Notes under the pieces: generated by a model | What the model saw: only the letters and a program-made list of their open reading frames with translations | Databases searched by the model: none | What the model was told of the DNA's origin: nothing | Origin: Thermococcus profundus | Lineage (GTDB): Archaea; Methanobacteriota_B; Thermococci; Thermococcales; Thermococcaceae | Direction: 5' to 3' | Length of the DNA: 64,000 bases | NCBI RefSeq assembly: GCF_002214585.1 | Contig: NZ_CP014862.1 | Span: 1,488,001-1,552,000, forward strand | Shown: positions 34,238 through 43,308 of the stretch, piece after piece | How the letters are laid out: every line of letters begins with the position of its first letter | Numbering within the stretch: the stretch's first letter is position 1 | Made by a program: the position numbers and the translations under genes

Positions 34238-34820
34238 ACTTCTTGAGAAAATAGCCGAACTTCAGAGAAAGCTCGCCGAAAGGGTAGTTGAAAGACCGCT
34301 GGAGGTCTCAAAGGTCAGAACCGTTGGAGCAGTTGACGTCTCATACAAAAACGAGATGGCCAGAGCTGCTTTTGTCCTCTGCTCCTTCCCAGACTGCAAA
34401 CTGCTGAAAAAGAGGGTTGTTAAAGTTGGGGTGAGTTTCCCATATATCTCAACCTTCTTCTTCCTCAGGGAAACGCGGCCGGTTCTCGTTGCAGTTGGAC
34501 GGGAAAGACCGGACGTTCTGCTCGTTGAAGGCCACGGACGGGCGCATCCAAGAGGCTACGGCCTGGCCTCCCACATCGGCCTCGTTCTCGGAATTCCAAC
34601 GATAGGGGTTGCCAAGAGGCCCCTAAGGGGCGCACCCAAAGGTTCCTGCGTAAAAGTCGGCAAGGCCTACGTTAGCGTCGGGCATCTCATCGACCTGCCT
34701 TCGGCAGTTGAGATAGTTAAGGCTTTAAGCCGGGGCGGCTATCCACTACCGCTCAGACTGGCCGACAGGCTTTCAAAGGGTGCTCAGCATGAAGCTCGAA
34801 AAAACTCAGGTTCTCATTGA
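34218..34820 (+). CDS. nfi: Endonuclease V
   Basis: Endonuclease V cuts next to deoxyinosine and some ribo-substituted sites. The 200-residue protein has [15 protein letters not shown] (first Asp, near 36), [15 protein letters not shown] (Glu) and [20 protein letters not shown] (about 95-114), then [12 protein letters not shown]. The third acidic residue is Glu (VEGHG) where bacterial enzymes have Asp (DGHG/DGQG). It is flanked by translin and riboflavin kinase genes with overlapping frames. ATG 34218 is a good start by position, and no strong ribosome site is required in this overlap. Confidence 0.88.
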   Translation: MERIPSELLEKIAELQRKLAERVVERPLEVSKVRTVGAVDVSYKNEMARAAFVLCSFPDCKLLKKRVVKVGVSFPYISTFFFLRETRPVLVAVGRERPDVLLVEGHGRAHPRGYGLASHIGLVLGIPTIGVAKRPLRGAPKGSCVKVGKAYVSVGHLIDLPSAVEIVKALSRGGYPLPLRLADRLSKGAQHEARKNSGSH

Positions 34821-35442
34821 ACTGGCCCTTTTGGGGGCCGTAGGGGAAAAGAGGGGGGTAACGCTCAGAGAGCTCGCGAAGAGGTTCGAAGTTTCCCCCC
34901 AAACCGTCATGAGGCTCCTGGAGGAGCTCGAGGAGGAGGGCCTCATAACCCGCGAGGTTTCGGGCAGAAAAACCTACGTCGAAATAAGTGATGAGGGACT
35001 GGGTTTTCTTGAAGGCCTCTGCGAAAAGCTTGAGAAAGCTCTGTATCGGGGCATAATCCTCGGAGAGGTCGTCTCTGGACTGGGTGAGGGATCATACTAC
35101 GTTAAGCTCTACAGCGAGAGGATAAGGGAGTACCTCGGGTTTGAACCCTATCCCGGAACCCTCAACGTGAGGGTCGTCTTCCCAAAAACGGTCTTCGACG
35201 CCTTGGTAAACGTGAGGCCCATCCTCATTCCCGGTTTCATTAAAGAAGGAAGAACATTCGGCGACGTCAGGGCATACCCGGTCGAGATAGATGGGATCAA
35301 AGGGGCGATAGTGGTCCCCTCAAGGACCGTTCATCCACCCAGGATAGCCGAGATAATAGCCCCCGTGAACTTGAGGAAGGCCCTTGGCCTCGGAGACGGC
35401 GACAGGGTAAAGATCAGGGCAGTGAAGGAGGCAGGGAAATGA
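34789..35442 (+). CDS. ribK: CTP-dependent riboflavin kinase with N-terminal HTH
   Basis: Archaeal RibK makes FMN from riboflavin using CTP. The 217-residue protein joins a winged HTH (about 1-85; [20 protein letters not shown]) to the kinase barrel ([35 protein letters not shown] and [20 protein letters not shown]). The HTH suggests autoregulation, as described for this fusion family. ATG 34789 sits six bases after AAAGGGTG. It overlaps the end of endonuclease V by 32 bases. Confidence 0.92.
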   Translation: MKLEKTQVLIELALLGAVGEKRGVTLRELAKRFEVSPQTVMRLLEELEEEGLITREVSGRKTYVEISDEGLGFLEGLCEKLEKALYRGIILGEVVSGLGEGSYYVKLYSERIREYLGFEPYPGTLNVRVVFPKTVFDALVNVRPILIPGFIKEGRTFGDVRAYPVEIDGIKGAIVVPSRTVHPPRIAEIIAPVNLRKALGLGDGDRVKIRAVKEAGK

Positions 35443-35966
35443 AAAAGGAAGGACTTCAGAGGGCCCTCACAGGGGCAGGGATAGGAGTACTCGTTACCTT
35501 CCTGATAAGCCTGCACACGATACCCGAGACAACACCGGTAAAGGAGGTTTTTGTGATCTACACCTCGGGACTGATCGTAGGCGCCCTGGCATTCTGGTTC
35601 CTGAATTGGGAGTTCAGGGCATCTCCAGCGGCGTACGTTGGAGGCCTCTTAGCGATCTTCGCAATAACGGCGGTCTCGAAGGTATCGGACGTCACAATGA
35701 CCAAGGTTTTCATAGTCATACTGCTCTCAGTGGCCATGCTGGGCGTTTCTCCACCCACAGGAGTCCTGGATACGCTGCTCTCAGGCCCGGCATACTTCGG
35801 GGGCGCTCTAACGGCGCTGGCGGTTGAAGGAGTCCTTGATATGCTCAAGAGCCTCGATACCATGGTCGGCACAGTTTTCGTCGGAGTAACTGGAACCATC
35901 GCGGCGTTTTTCACGACGGCTATACTCCTGCTGATCTCAACGAGATCCCGGAAACCTAAACCTTAA
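35439..35966 (+). CDS. Membrane protein of unknown function, 175 aa
   Basis: The protein has five to six hydrophobic helices, with little loop sequence: [20 protein letters not shown]-like (about 38-60), [12 protein letters not shown] and [18 protein letters not shown] near the middle, and a charged C-terminus. I cannot place it in a family. Its start overlaps the ribK stop (ATGA), so it belongs to the translin-nfi-ribK unit. Whether it relates to riboflavin uptake is not known. Confidence 0.6.
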   Translation: MKKEGLQRALTGAGIGVLVTFLISLHTIPETTPVKEVFVIYTSGLIVGALAFWFLNWEFRASPAAYVGGLLAIFAITAVSKVSDVTMTKVFIVILLSVAMLGVSPPTGVLDTLLSGPAYFGGALTALAVEGVLDMLKSLDTMVGTVFVGVTGTIAAFFTTAILLLISTRSRKPKP

Positions 35967-36000
35967 ATATCCTGAAGGGCAAGATCCCCTGGTGGTTTAA

Positions 36001-36210
36001 ATGGTGATGAGGCTCTCAAGGATATACGGCAAGCAGATATACAACACGAAGGGAAACTACGTGGGGTACGTTGACGAGGTTTTAATCGAGATAGACAGCG
36101 GGCACGGCAAGGTTCTGGCACTGGCCCTGCCGGGGGAGAAGGTCGGAATCCCCTACGAGAGGGTTATGGCGATAGGCGACATAATCCTCGTGAAGGCCAG
36201 AGAGGGTTAA
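36001..36210 (+). CDS. PRC-barrel domain protein, 69 aa
   Basis: This small beta-barrel protein begins MVMRLSRIYGKQIYNTKGNYVG (in two parts, about 1-22), then VDEVLIEIDSGHGKVLALALPG and VGIPYERVMAIGDIILVK. This is the archaeal PRC-barrel pattern (LSxIxGKxVxxxxGxxVGxVxDV). Some archaeal PRC-barrel proteins act in cell division with SepF/CdpA. Others are of unknown role. The ATG follows GGTGG. It is convergent with the next gene (ends overlap by 4 bases). Confidence 0.85.
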   Translation: MVMRLSRIYGKQIYNTKGNYVGYVDEVLIEIDSGHGKVLALALPGEKVGIPYERVMAIGDIILVKAREG

Positions 36211-36503
36211 TCCCTAACCACTATTTTGAACCTTGGCTCTTCTATCCATTCCGACTTACAGCGTGGGCACTTAGAGGGCACCTTGATCTCCGGCTTGAAA
36301 ACGAAGCCGCAGTTCCGGCACTCAGCGGGCTTTATGAGGAGAACCTTCCCCTCCCTTTTGAGGGTTCTCTGTATCGCCTTGAGATCTTCGAGGATGATCT
36401 TGATGGAACCCCTCCCCCTCATATCCAGGGCCTTGGCCAGCTCGCTGGGTGAATAGTCCCCTTCCTCCAAAAGGCTTATTATCCTCTGCCTTCTCGTCAT
36501 CAT
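36207..36503 (-). CDS. Transcriptional regulator with HTH and zinc ribbon
   Basis: The 98-residue protein has an N-terminal winged helix (RRQRIISLLEEGDYSPSELA, about 4-23), a linker that includes KREGKVLLIKPAECRNCGFV and a zinc ribbon with CRNC (about 62-65) and CPRC (about 79-82). This is the archaeal COG3357-like HTH/zinc-ribbon regulator. The gene is leaderless: a TATA (GGTTTAAATCC) lies about 25 bases upstream of the start. Confidence 0.8.
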   Translation of the reverse strand: MMTRRQRIISLLEEGDYSPSELAKALDMRGRGSIKIILEDLKAIQRTLKREGKVLLIKPAECRNCGFVFKPEIKVPSKCPRCKSEWIEEPRFKIVVRD

Positions 36504-36520
36504 GGGAGGAGATTGGAAAC

Positions 36521-36535
36521 CATGGATTTAAACCT
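36521..36535. promoter_or_regulatory. Divergent promoter between regulator and pus10
   Basis: GGATTTAAACC at 36525-36535 has a palindromic TTTAAA that could be read as TATA in both directions. It lies about 25 bases from the leaderless start at 36503 and about 20 bases from the pus10 start at 36550. This is inference from spacing. Confidence 0.45.
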
Positions 36536-36549
36536 AACCGGTGTCGCAG

Positions 36550-37707
36550 ATGATAGCGGAAAAAGCCGAAAAAATCCTCGAAAAGCACAACCTCTGCAAC
36601 CACTGCTTGGGAAGGCTCTTTGCCAGTCTCGGGAAGGGCACGAACGAGGATAGGGGGAGGGCTATACGTTTTGTGATCAACATGGAGAGATCGGCCAGGG
36701 GACTGCCTCCCATCCAGGAGCCAGAGAAGTGTGAGCTGTGTGATAACGTTTTCGAGAGAATCCCAGGAATTGTTGAGGACATGAAGAGAGCGGCGGAGGG
36801 AGTGGAATTTGAAACTTTCCTCGTGGGTTCAAGGTTTCCCGATGGGGTCAAAGATAAAGAGAAGGTCATCTGGGAAGAGTTCGGGGTAGACACTGCCGAG
36901 CCGATAAACCGCGAGTTCAACCGCGAGCTTGGAAAGGCCTTTGGAAGGGCAACGGGGAAGGACACTTCAAAAAGCCCAGATGTCGTTTTCATAGTCGAGC
37001 CGTATTCGGGCAGAATTGAGCTCCAGATAAACCCGCTGTATGTCTACGGACGCTACAGGAAGCTGGTGAGGGGCATTCCGCAGACGCCGCTTCCAGACTT
37101 CGAGGAGAGCGTTGCCTCAATAATCTGCCGCCCGTTTTCCAGGATAACAGGTGGGAAGTGCGTATTCAAAGGGGCAGGAAGGGAGGACGTTGACGTTAGA
37201 ATGCTCGGCAACGGGAGGCCCTTCATCCTCGAGATAAAGCGTCCGAAGAGGAGAAAGTTTGACCTCAAAGAGATAGTGAGGGAGATCAACGAGAGCGGGA
37301 AAGTTGAGGTACTGGATTTGAGGTTCACGACTCCAGACGAAGCGGAGAATGTGCTCTCAACGCCGCACCGGAAGGAGTACCTCGCGTTCGTGCTCGTCGA
37401 GGAGGGCGTAACCCCCGAAGAAGCCGAAGAAGTGGCCAAAAAGCTCAGGGGACTCGAAGTCCACCAGAGGACACCATGGCGCGTGAGGAAGGTCAGGGCA
37501 GATAAGGTGAGGGTTAGGAAGGTCCACGACGCCGAAGCGAGGTGGATAGACGGGAAGCACTTCGAGCTGAGGCTCGTCACGGACGGGGGCCTTTACATCA
37601 AAGAACTGATCTCAGGTGATAACGGACGGACGAAGCCGAGCGTGAGCGACCTTCTAGGGAAGAGGGCGTGGTGCGAGAGGCTCGACGTTTTGAACATACT
37701 CGACTGA
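36550..37707 (+). CDS. pus10: tRNA pseudouridine synthase Pus10
   Basis: Pus10 makes Psi54 and Psi55 in archaeal tRNAs. The 385-residue protein has an N-terminal THUMP-like zinc region (HNLCNHCLGRLFASLG with CxxC at about 14-17, and EKCELCDNVF at about 58-67), then the catalytic part with GAGREDVDVRMLGNGRPF (catalytic Asp in the DVDVRML region), and C-terminal KELISGDNGRTKPSVSDLLG. Start ATG 36550 follows GGTG. The in-frame GTG at 36541 is the less likely start. Confidence 0.93.
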   Translation: MIAEKAEKILEKHNLCNHCLGRLFASLGKGTNEDRGRAIRFVINMERSARGLPPIQEPEKCELCDNVFERIPGIVEDMKRAAEGVEFETFLVGSRFPDGVKDKEKVIWEEFGVDTAEPINREFNRELGKAFGRATGKDTSKSPDVVFIVEPYSGRIELQINPLYVYGRYRKLVRGIPQTPLPDFEESVASIICRPFSRITGGKCVFKGAGREDVDVRMLGNGRPFILEIKRPKRRKFDLKEIVREINESGKVEVLDLRFTTPDEAENVLSTPHRKEYLAFVLVEEGVTPEEAEEVAKKLRGLEVHQRTPWRVRKVRADKVRVRKVHDAEARWIDGKHFELRLVTDGGLYIKELISGDNGRTKPSVSDLLGKRAWCERLDVLNILD

Positions 37708-37710
37708 AAG

Positions 37711-37719
37711 ATTTATAAA
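37711..37719 (+). promoter_or_regulatory. TATA box for candidate ncRNA
   Basis: ATTTATAAA on the plus strand is about 26 bases upstream of 37741, the first base of a stem-loop that ends at 37801. It does not fit the L21e start codon, which is about 140 bases downstream and has its own TATA-like box at 37812-37820. Confidence 0.55.
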
Positions 37720-37740
37720 TGCCTCACCTGAGGCTTTAGT

Positions 37741-37801
37741 GATTCCCGGGCAAGGTTAGTTGGTAAACTGGAGCTAAAAGGCCGAAAACCCCGGGAAAAT
37801 C
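37741..37801 (+). ncRNA. Candidate structured ncRNA upstream of rpl21e
   Basis: GATTCCCGGG at 37741-37750 pairs with CCCGGGA (37790-37796) and ATC (37799-37801) to close a 10-bp stem with a two-base bulge. The interior has GGTTAG and CTAA elements that can pair. The predicted transcript starts at the stem, 26 bases after a TATA box. L21e has a separate TATA. No C/D boxes and no ACA end are visible. No function is proposed. It could also be the 5' leader of a longer L21e mRNA. Confidence 0.55.
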
Positions 37802-37810
37802 GTGAAAAGC

Positions 37811-37822
37811 CGCATATATGTG
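37811..37822 (+). promoter_or_regulatory. Proximal TATA-like box of rpl21e
   Basis: GCATATATGTG, located about 40 bases before the start ATG and about 25 bases from a plausible start site (about 37840), fits an archaeal promoter. It would allow L21e transcription independent of the upstream candidate RNA. Confidence 0.45.
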
Positions 37823-37858
37823 TTTGGAGTCTCTACAGAACTGTGAGAGGTGGTTGAA

Positions 37859-38155
37859 ATGGTCAAGAAAGCGCACAGCTTCAGGAGGAAGACTCGCGGG
37901 AAGCTCAGCAAGAGCCCAAGGAGAAAGGGCCTTCCCCCACTCACCAGGTTCCTCCAGGAGTTTGAGGTCGGGCAGAAGGTTCACATAGTCATAGAGCCAA
38001 GCTACCACAAGGGCATGCCCGACCCGAGGTTCCACGGAAGGACCGGAACGGTCGTCGGCAAGCGCGGCGATGCCTACATCGTTCAGCTCACCGACGGGGG
38101 CAAGGTCAAGACCTTCTTCATCCACCCGGTTCACCTCAGGCCCCAGAAGGGATGA
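37859..38155 (+). CDS. rpl21e: 50S ribosomal protein L21e
   Basis: The 98-residue basic protein is typical: [19 protein letters not shown] at the start (in two parts), [18 protein letters not shown] and [22 protein letters not shown]. It is the first gene of an operon L21e-RpoF-DUF655-KsgA common in archaea. ATG 37859 is behind GAGGTGG. The upstream in-frame GTG (37850) is within that site. Confidence 0.97.
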   Translation: MVKKAHSFRRKTRGKLSKSPRRKGLPPLTRFLQEFEVGQKVHIVIEPSYHKGMPDPRFHGRTGTVVGKRGDAYIVQLTDGGKVKTFFIHPVHLRPQKG

Positions 38156-38157
38156 TT

Positions 38158-38526
38158 ATGATCGGGAGGAAGAAGATCGAGGAGCACTACCTTACCCTCT
38201 CCGAGACAAAGGAGATCCTCGAACGCAGAAGGGCCCAGGGGATTGAGGAAAACCCCGAGGAGCCGATGTTTTACGAGGCAAGGGTCAGCCTCGAGCACGC
38301 TGAAAGGTTCGCCAAACTGAAGCCCGAGCAGGCTAGGGAGCTGAAGGAAAAGCTCCTCGACCTCTTCGAGTGGATGGACGAGAGGATAGCGGCGAAGCTC
38401 GTTGACCTCCTCCCCGAGGACTACTTTGACATCCGCGTGATATTCGCCAAGGAGGAGTATATGCCCACGAGGGAAGAGGCCGAGGAGATAATCAAGCTCC
38501 TCGACGAATACAGGCCGGTTGAGTAA
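38158..38526 (+). CDS. rpoF: DNA-directed RNA polymerase subunit F (Rpb4-like)
   Basis: RpoF forms the stalk with RpoE and assists initiation, RNA binding and elongation. The 122-residue protein has a leucine/charged HRDC-like helical pattern: HYLTLSETKEILERR (about 10-24), FAKLKPEQARELKEKLL (about 53-69) and LVDLLPEDYFDIRVIFAKEE (about 83-102). ATG 38158 follows the L21e stop and AAGGG. ATG 38152 overlaps the L21e stop. Confidence 0.92.
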   Translation: MIGRKKIEEHYLTLSETKEILERRRAQGIEENPEEPMFYEARVSLEHAERFAKLKPEQARELKEKLLDLFEWMDERIAAKLVDLLPEDYFDIRVIFAKEEYMPTREEAEEIIKLLDEYRPVE

Positions 38527-38596
38527 GGCCCTCTTCTAAATTTTTTCCTCACAAAGTATAAAAACTCCGGGGGTTAAACTTTTTGGGGGAGAGAAG

Positions 38597-40044
<1,448 letters not shown>

Positions 40045-40148
40045 AGGGGAGTGGTTAAAGAGTACTTCCCTGGTAGGGCGGATAGACCTCATGAGCGGCC
40101 TTAGAAAGGTTTAAATGCCCAAAGTTGCAACGATGATCGGTGATGTTC

Positions 40149-40553
40149 ATGATCGAAGTTGGCGAATACAAGGTTAAGGAGGGCCTTTACTACACCAAGG
40201 ACCACGAGTGGGCCCAGGTCCTTGAGGATGGAACGGTTCTCGTTGGGATAAGCGACTACGCCCAGAAGGAGCTCGGCGACCTGGCTTACGTCGAGCTTCC
40301 CGAGGTCGGGGCGGAGTTCAACAAGGGGGACGTCCTCTGCGAGCTGGAGAGCGTCAAGGCCGTTTCCGAGGTCTACGCCCCGGTCAGCGGAGAGGTCATC
40401 GAGGTCAACGGGGAACTCGAGGACAGCCCGGAGCTCCTCAACGAGGATCCCTACGGAAACTGGATAGCCAAGCTCAAACCGAGCAATCTCGATGAGGAGC
40501 TCAAGGAGCTCATGGATGCGGAAGCTTATGCCGAATACCTCAAGAGCCTCTGA
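40149..40553 (+). CDS. gcvH: Glycine cleavage system H protein
   Basis: The 134-residue protein is GcvH-like: YYTKDHEWAQVLEDGTVLVG and SDYAQKELGDLAYVELPEVG, then the lipoylated lysine in CELESVKAVSEVYAPVSGEV (Lys near residue 63). No other glycine cleavage genes lie nearby, so it is alone with its own promoter (GGTTTAAATG at about 40108). ATG 40149 is behind GGTGATG. The earlier GTG/ATG codons are part of that site. Confidence 0.94.
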   Translation: MIEVGEYKVKEGLYYTKDHEWAQVLEDGTVLVGISDYAQKELGDLAYVELPEVGAEFNKGDVLCELESVKAVSEVYAPVSGEVIEVNGELEDSPELLNEDPYGNWIAKLKPSNLDEELKELMDAEAYAEYLKSL

Positions 40554-40623
40554 TGGGCTCTCTCCTCTTCTCCTTATTCAGAACGTTTAAGTGCCCCTGC
40601 GCATACTTTCCTCGGTGATTCTC

Positions 40624-40962
40624 GTGAAAGTTTTGAAGGAATGGGACGTTAAGGTGAAGCTCGTAAAGACGAAGAGGGGAGCGATCCTGCACATGATAGA
40701 GCTCGAGCCCGGCCACTTCTACATCGAGCAGAACCCGCTGAAGGATTCAAAGTACGGTGTCGCGTACAGGAGGATAAAGGAGAACTTCCCGGAGTTCTAC
40801 ATGTTTTGGGAGATAAAGAACAACCGCTACACGGGAAAGCTTTTGGCCGGAGCGTTCCTTGAGAAGAAGGAGATAGACGACTTCGTTACCCAGCTGGCGA
40901 AGAGCGAGGACTACAAGAACTTTGAAGACGTAAAAGAGAAGGTTGAAGAGCTAGAAGAGTGA
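40624..40962 (+). CDS. Conserved hypothetical protein, 112 aa
   Basis: I do not recognise it. The protein is compact and charged, with strand and helix alternation (VKVKLVKTKRGAILHMIELE, FYIEQNPLKDSKYGVAYRRI and FLEKKEIDDFVTQLAKSEDY). It has no membrane helix or cysteine. The start is GTG at 40624 behind GGTGATTC. Downstream lies a long convergent intergenic region with structured RNA features. Confidence 0.65.
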   Translation: MKVLKEWDVKVKLVKTKRGAILHMIELEPGHFYIEQNPLKDSKYGVAYRRIKENFPEFYMFWEIKNNRYTGKLLAGAFLEKKEIDDFVTQLAKSEDYKNFEDVKEKVEELEE

Positions 40963-41051
40963 GCTCCGCTCTCTTTTATCATCATTTCCCGTCGGTTCAG
41001 ATACCCTAGAGCTCGTCATCGCTCGTTTTCATTTTTGCAGGAGAGTTAAAA

Positions 41052-41135
41052 GGGTAGTGGCTCGGCCAGTATGCCCTTCCTTACCCCCGGCCACTCCGAG
41101 GCTCGTCATCACCGGCTCGTTCTACCCAAATTAGC
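41052..41135 (-). ncRNA. Candidate structured ncRNA in convergent intergenic region
   Basis: On the minus strand GGGTAG (41127-41122) pairs with CTACCC (41057-41052). Inside are CTCGG/CCGAG and other stems, and a kink-turn-like sequence GGTGATGACGAG (about 41113-41102). The transcript would end with a T run (CTTTTAACTC). BRE/TATA GAAGTTATAAGG is at about 41156-41167, 25 bases before the predicted start at 41135. It lies between two convergent protein genes, where a leader of a coding gene is not expected. Strand choice rests on the TATA. Confidence 0.5.
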
Positions 41136-41169
41136 ATTGATAAACCCCTCGAAACCCTTATAACTTCTG

Positions 41170-41191
41170 CCCCAGAAGTTAACTTCTGGGG
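41170..41191. promoter_or_regulatory. Perfect 22-base palindrome upstream of the ncRNA promoter
   Basis: CCCCAGAAGTT is followed immediately by its reverse complement, giving a 22-base perfect palindrome without a loop. It directly adjoins the TATA at 41156-41167 (partly sharing CAGAAGTT). It could be an operator for the ncRNA promoter or, for the minus-strand glycosyltransferase gene that ends 40 bases away, a transcript hairpin. No loop makes the first slightly more likely. Confidence 0.5.
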
Positions 41192-41230
41192 TGGTAGTTG
41201 TAGCTAGACACGGCCAAGCCCGAGTCCAAG

Positions 41231-42385
41231 TTATAACCTGTTTAACGCATCCTCATACACATTTTCAATGTCCCCCGCAACGACTCTCCACGAATAGCGG
41301 TTCTCTACGGCTTTTCTTCCAGCCTCTCCAAACTTCCCAGCAAGCTCTTTATCATGGAGAAGCTTTAAGATCGCTTCAGCGAGCGCAAACTCGTCGCCGG
41401 GCGGCACAAGGATGCCGCTTCCGCTTTCTCCAACCACCTCGGGTATCCCGCCGACGGTTGTCGTGACAACAGGAACAGCCGAGGCCATCGCTTCAAGTAT
41501 GACTATACCAAAGGCCTCCGCCGTTGTCGAGGGTAGAACAAAAACATCTGCAGAGGCGTAGAGCTTGGGGAGAAGTTCATTGGGAACGTAACCCATAAAC
41601 CTCACGCGGTCTTCGATGTTCAGGAACTTGGCACGTGCCTTCAGGAATGGAAGCATCTCGCCGGAGCCAACCATTACCAGCGTGGCATCGTCCTCTTCTC
41701 GTGCTATGTTCTGGAAAGCATTGAGGAGCACGTGCGGCCCTTTTCTGGGGGACATCCTACTAACGTAGAGAACGACGTCTCCATTAATCCCGAGCTCTTC
41801 TTTTACCATCTCCTTCTCTTTCTCACTTATCGGCCTAAAGAACTCGTCATCGACACCGTTGGGGATTACCCTAACTGGAGAGTCAGTAAAGTGCTCTATG
41901 AACGCCTTTGCGGCCTTGCTCACAGCGATTATCTCATGAGGATATTTGAGGTAGTGGCTGAAGAGAGGGAAGGTCAATCCAAGGGCATCCCACAGAGAGG
42001 ACTCGTGAGAAAACGATATGCTGTGAGTCGTGAGCAGTGTAGCCTTTCCGAGCGCCCTTCCCGCCTTGACGGCCTTCAGTGAGAGGGGCGTGAATGCATG
42101 ATGAGCGTGGACAACCTCGAAATCCCCAAGGAACTCACCCAGCTCAAGGTTTGATTTCAGGCCGTATGTTATGTTTATTCCGAGCACCGGGCTGACAATA
42201 CCCGGAATCTTCACAAGCCCGATTCCCAGCTCCTCAAGCTCCTCCTCCTTCCCTGTATTCAGGTCGTTGGTCACTATTGAAACATCGTGGCCACGCTTTT
42301 TCAGATAGATGGCAAGCTGATGCATGTGGGTGGCAACACCGCCGATTTTTGGATAATACCAGTCACTAACAAGAGCAATTTTCAT
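41231..42385 (-). CDS. Family 4 glycosyltransferase (PIG-A-like)
   Basis: The 384-residue GT-B protein has MKIALVSDWYYPKIGGVATH at the start (about 1-20), VHAHHAFTPLSLKAVKAGR (about 91-109), IIAVSKAAKAFIEHF, VIPNGVDDEFFRP and the C-terminal donor-site EAFGIVILEAMASAVPVV (about 288-305). The N-terminal pattern is close to the PIG-A/GPI-type GlcNAc transferases and mannosyltransferases. It is coupled to the flippase-like gene (ATGA overlap), so a lipid-linked sugar is a good guess. Confidence 0.85.
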   Translation of the reverse strand: MKIALVSDWYYPKIGGVATHMHQLAIYLKKRGHDVSIVTNDLNTGKEEELEELGIGLVKIPGIVSPVLGINITYGLKSNLELGEFLGDFEVVHAHHAFTPLSLKAVKAGRALGKATLLTTHSISFSHESSLWDALGLTFPLFSHYLKYPHEIIAVSKAAKAFIEHFTDSPVRVIPNGVDDEFFRPISEKEKEMVKEELGINGDVVLYVSRMSPRKGPHVLLNAFQNIAREEDDATLVMVGSGEMLPFLKARAKFLNIEDRVRFMGYVPNELLPKLYASADVFVLPSTTAEAFGIVILEAMASAVPVVTTTVGGIPEVVGESGSGILVPPGDEFALAEAILKLLHDKELAGKFGEAGRKAVENRYSWRVVAGDIENVYEDALNRL

Positions 42386-43308
42386 TTTCCAGCACCTCCA
42401 CCAACGCTACGATAAAAAGCCACTGCACCGACTATCGAGTAAACGTACTGAAAGATGAACTTGTAGGTGAAAGCGGTGAGAGTGGCTTTTGTTGATGCTC
42501 CTATTCCAACGACTATCCCCATCTCATTGGCCCCAAAGCCGCTAGGGATACCCGCTAGAGAAGCGAACAGGACGCTCATGATGAAACCGTAGAGCGCCCG
42601 GCCAAGTGAAACCTCCAATCCAAACGCCCTCCCAACTGCTACTATGCCGAAAACTTGGAGCAAAATTACAGCCAGGGAGAGGAGAAACGAGAGAAAAAAT
42701 GCTTTTCTGTTCTCCTTTGCTCTCTTCCATCCAGTGTATCCCCTCTTAAGATAGCTTCTTAGCAGTGTTGTGAGCCCCTTTAGGCCAGAATTCCCCCAGA
42801 AAGCCAAGAGAGAGTCCAAGACTCTGTAAAGGCCTTCCTCCCAGATCAGAGAAAGGAGGACAAGCACAAGGACGACAAGACCCAGCTTCGTGAAGCCCAC
42901 GAACACAAACGCCATTGAGAGCAGGACGACAACTTCCGTTGTGATGCCGATTGCCAGAGCTGAGAGAGCTTTGAAGTAGTCCCCTCCCACCAGCTTGACC
43001 TTCGTCGCGTGTCCAACGCTCGGAGGAAGAATAGTCATGAGGTAATATCCGCTGAGGAATGCCCTCAGCGTCTTTTTAAATGGGGTCTCCTGCACCTCGC
43101 GGAGGAAGATGTGCCACCTGAGAACGGAGAGCAGTACCGTCAAAAGGGAAAGACAGAACGCCAGGAGGAGGTACTCAGGAGAGGCCGTTTTCATGGCTAA
43201 CTCAAGTTCTTCAAGGTCGGTATGCCTGTAGAGGTACCCAAGGGAAATTAGGAGGGCAAGAACGGAGAGGACCTTTCTTTTCCAGCCTGCCAAAGATACC
43301 TCACCCAC
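42382..43308 (-). CDS. Flippase-like (UPF0104/AglD-like) membrane protein
   Basis: This 308-residue protein has 7-8 hydrophobic helices. Family landmarks are LRWHIFLREVQETPFKKTLRA (about 64-83, in parts), YYLMTILPPSVGHATKVKLV (about 87-107) and SLAGIPSGFGANEMGIVVG (about 250-268). It is of the lysylphosphatidylglycerol-synthase-TM/UPF0104 group, often linked to glycolipid synthesis. The start could be GTG 43308 or TTG 43293, the latter having GGGTGAGG in front. It overlaps the UbiA gene by 8 bases. Confidence 0.78.
   Translation of the reverse strand: MGEVSLAGWKRKVLSVLALLISLGYLYRHTDLEELELAMKTASPEYLLLAFCLSLLTVLLSVLRWHIFLREVQETPFKKTLRAFLSGYYLMTILPPSVGHATKVKLVGGDYFKALSALAIGITTEVVVLLSMAFVFVGFTKLGLVVLVLVLLSLIWEEGLYRVLDSLLAFWGNSGLKGLTTLLRSYLKRGYTGWKRAKENRKAFFLSFLLSLAVILLQVFGIVAVGRAFGLEVSLGRALYGFIMSVLFASLAGIPSGFGANEMGIVVGIGASTKATLTAFTYKFIFQYVYSIVGAVAFYRSVGGGAGK

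Noticed and set aside
37741-37801. A tRNA-like D-arm text (GGTTAGTTGGTAAACTGGAGC in two parts) suggesting a tRNA gene
   Set aside because: There is no anticodon stem, no T loop (GTTCGAATC-type), and the outer stem differs from an acceptor stem with CCA.
41000-41040. Second C/D-like element (minus strand, GATGACGAGC ... CTGA ... ATGATGA)
   Set aside because: The order and spacing of boxes are wrong, there is no final D box, and no terminal stem is seen.
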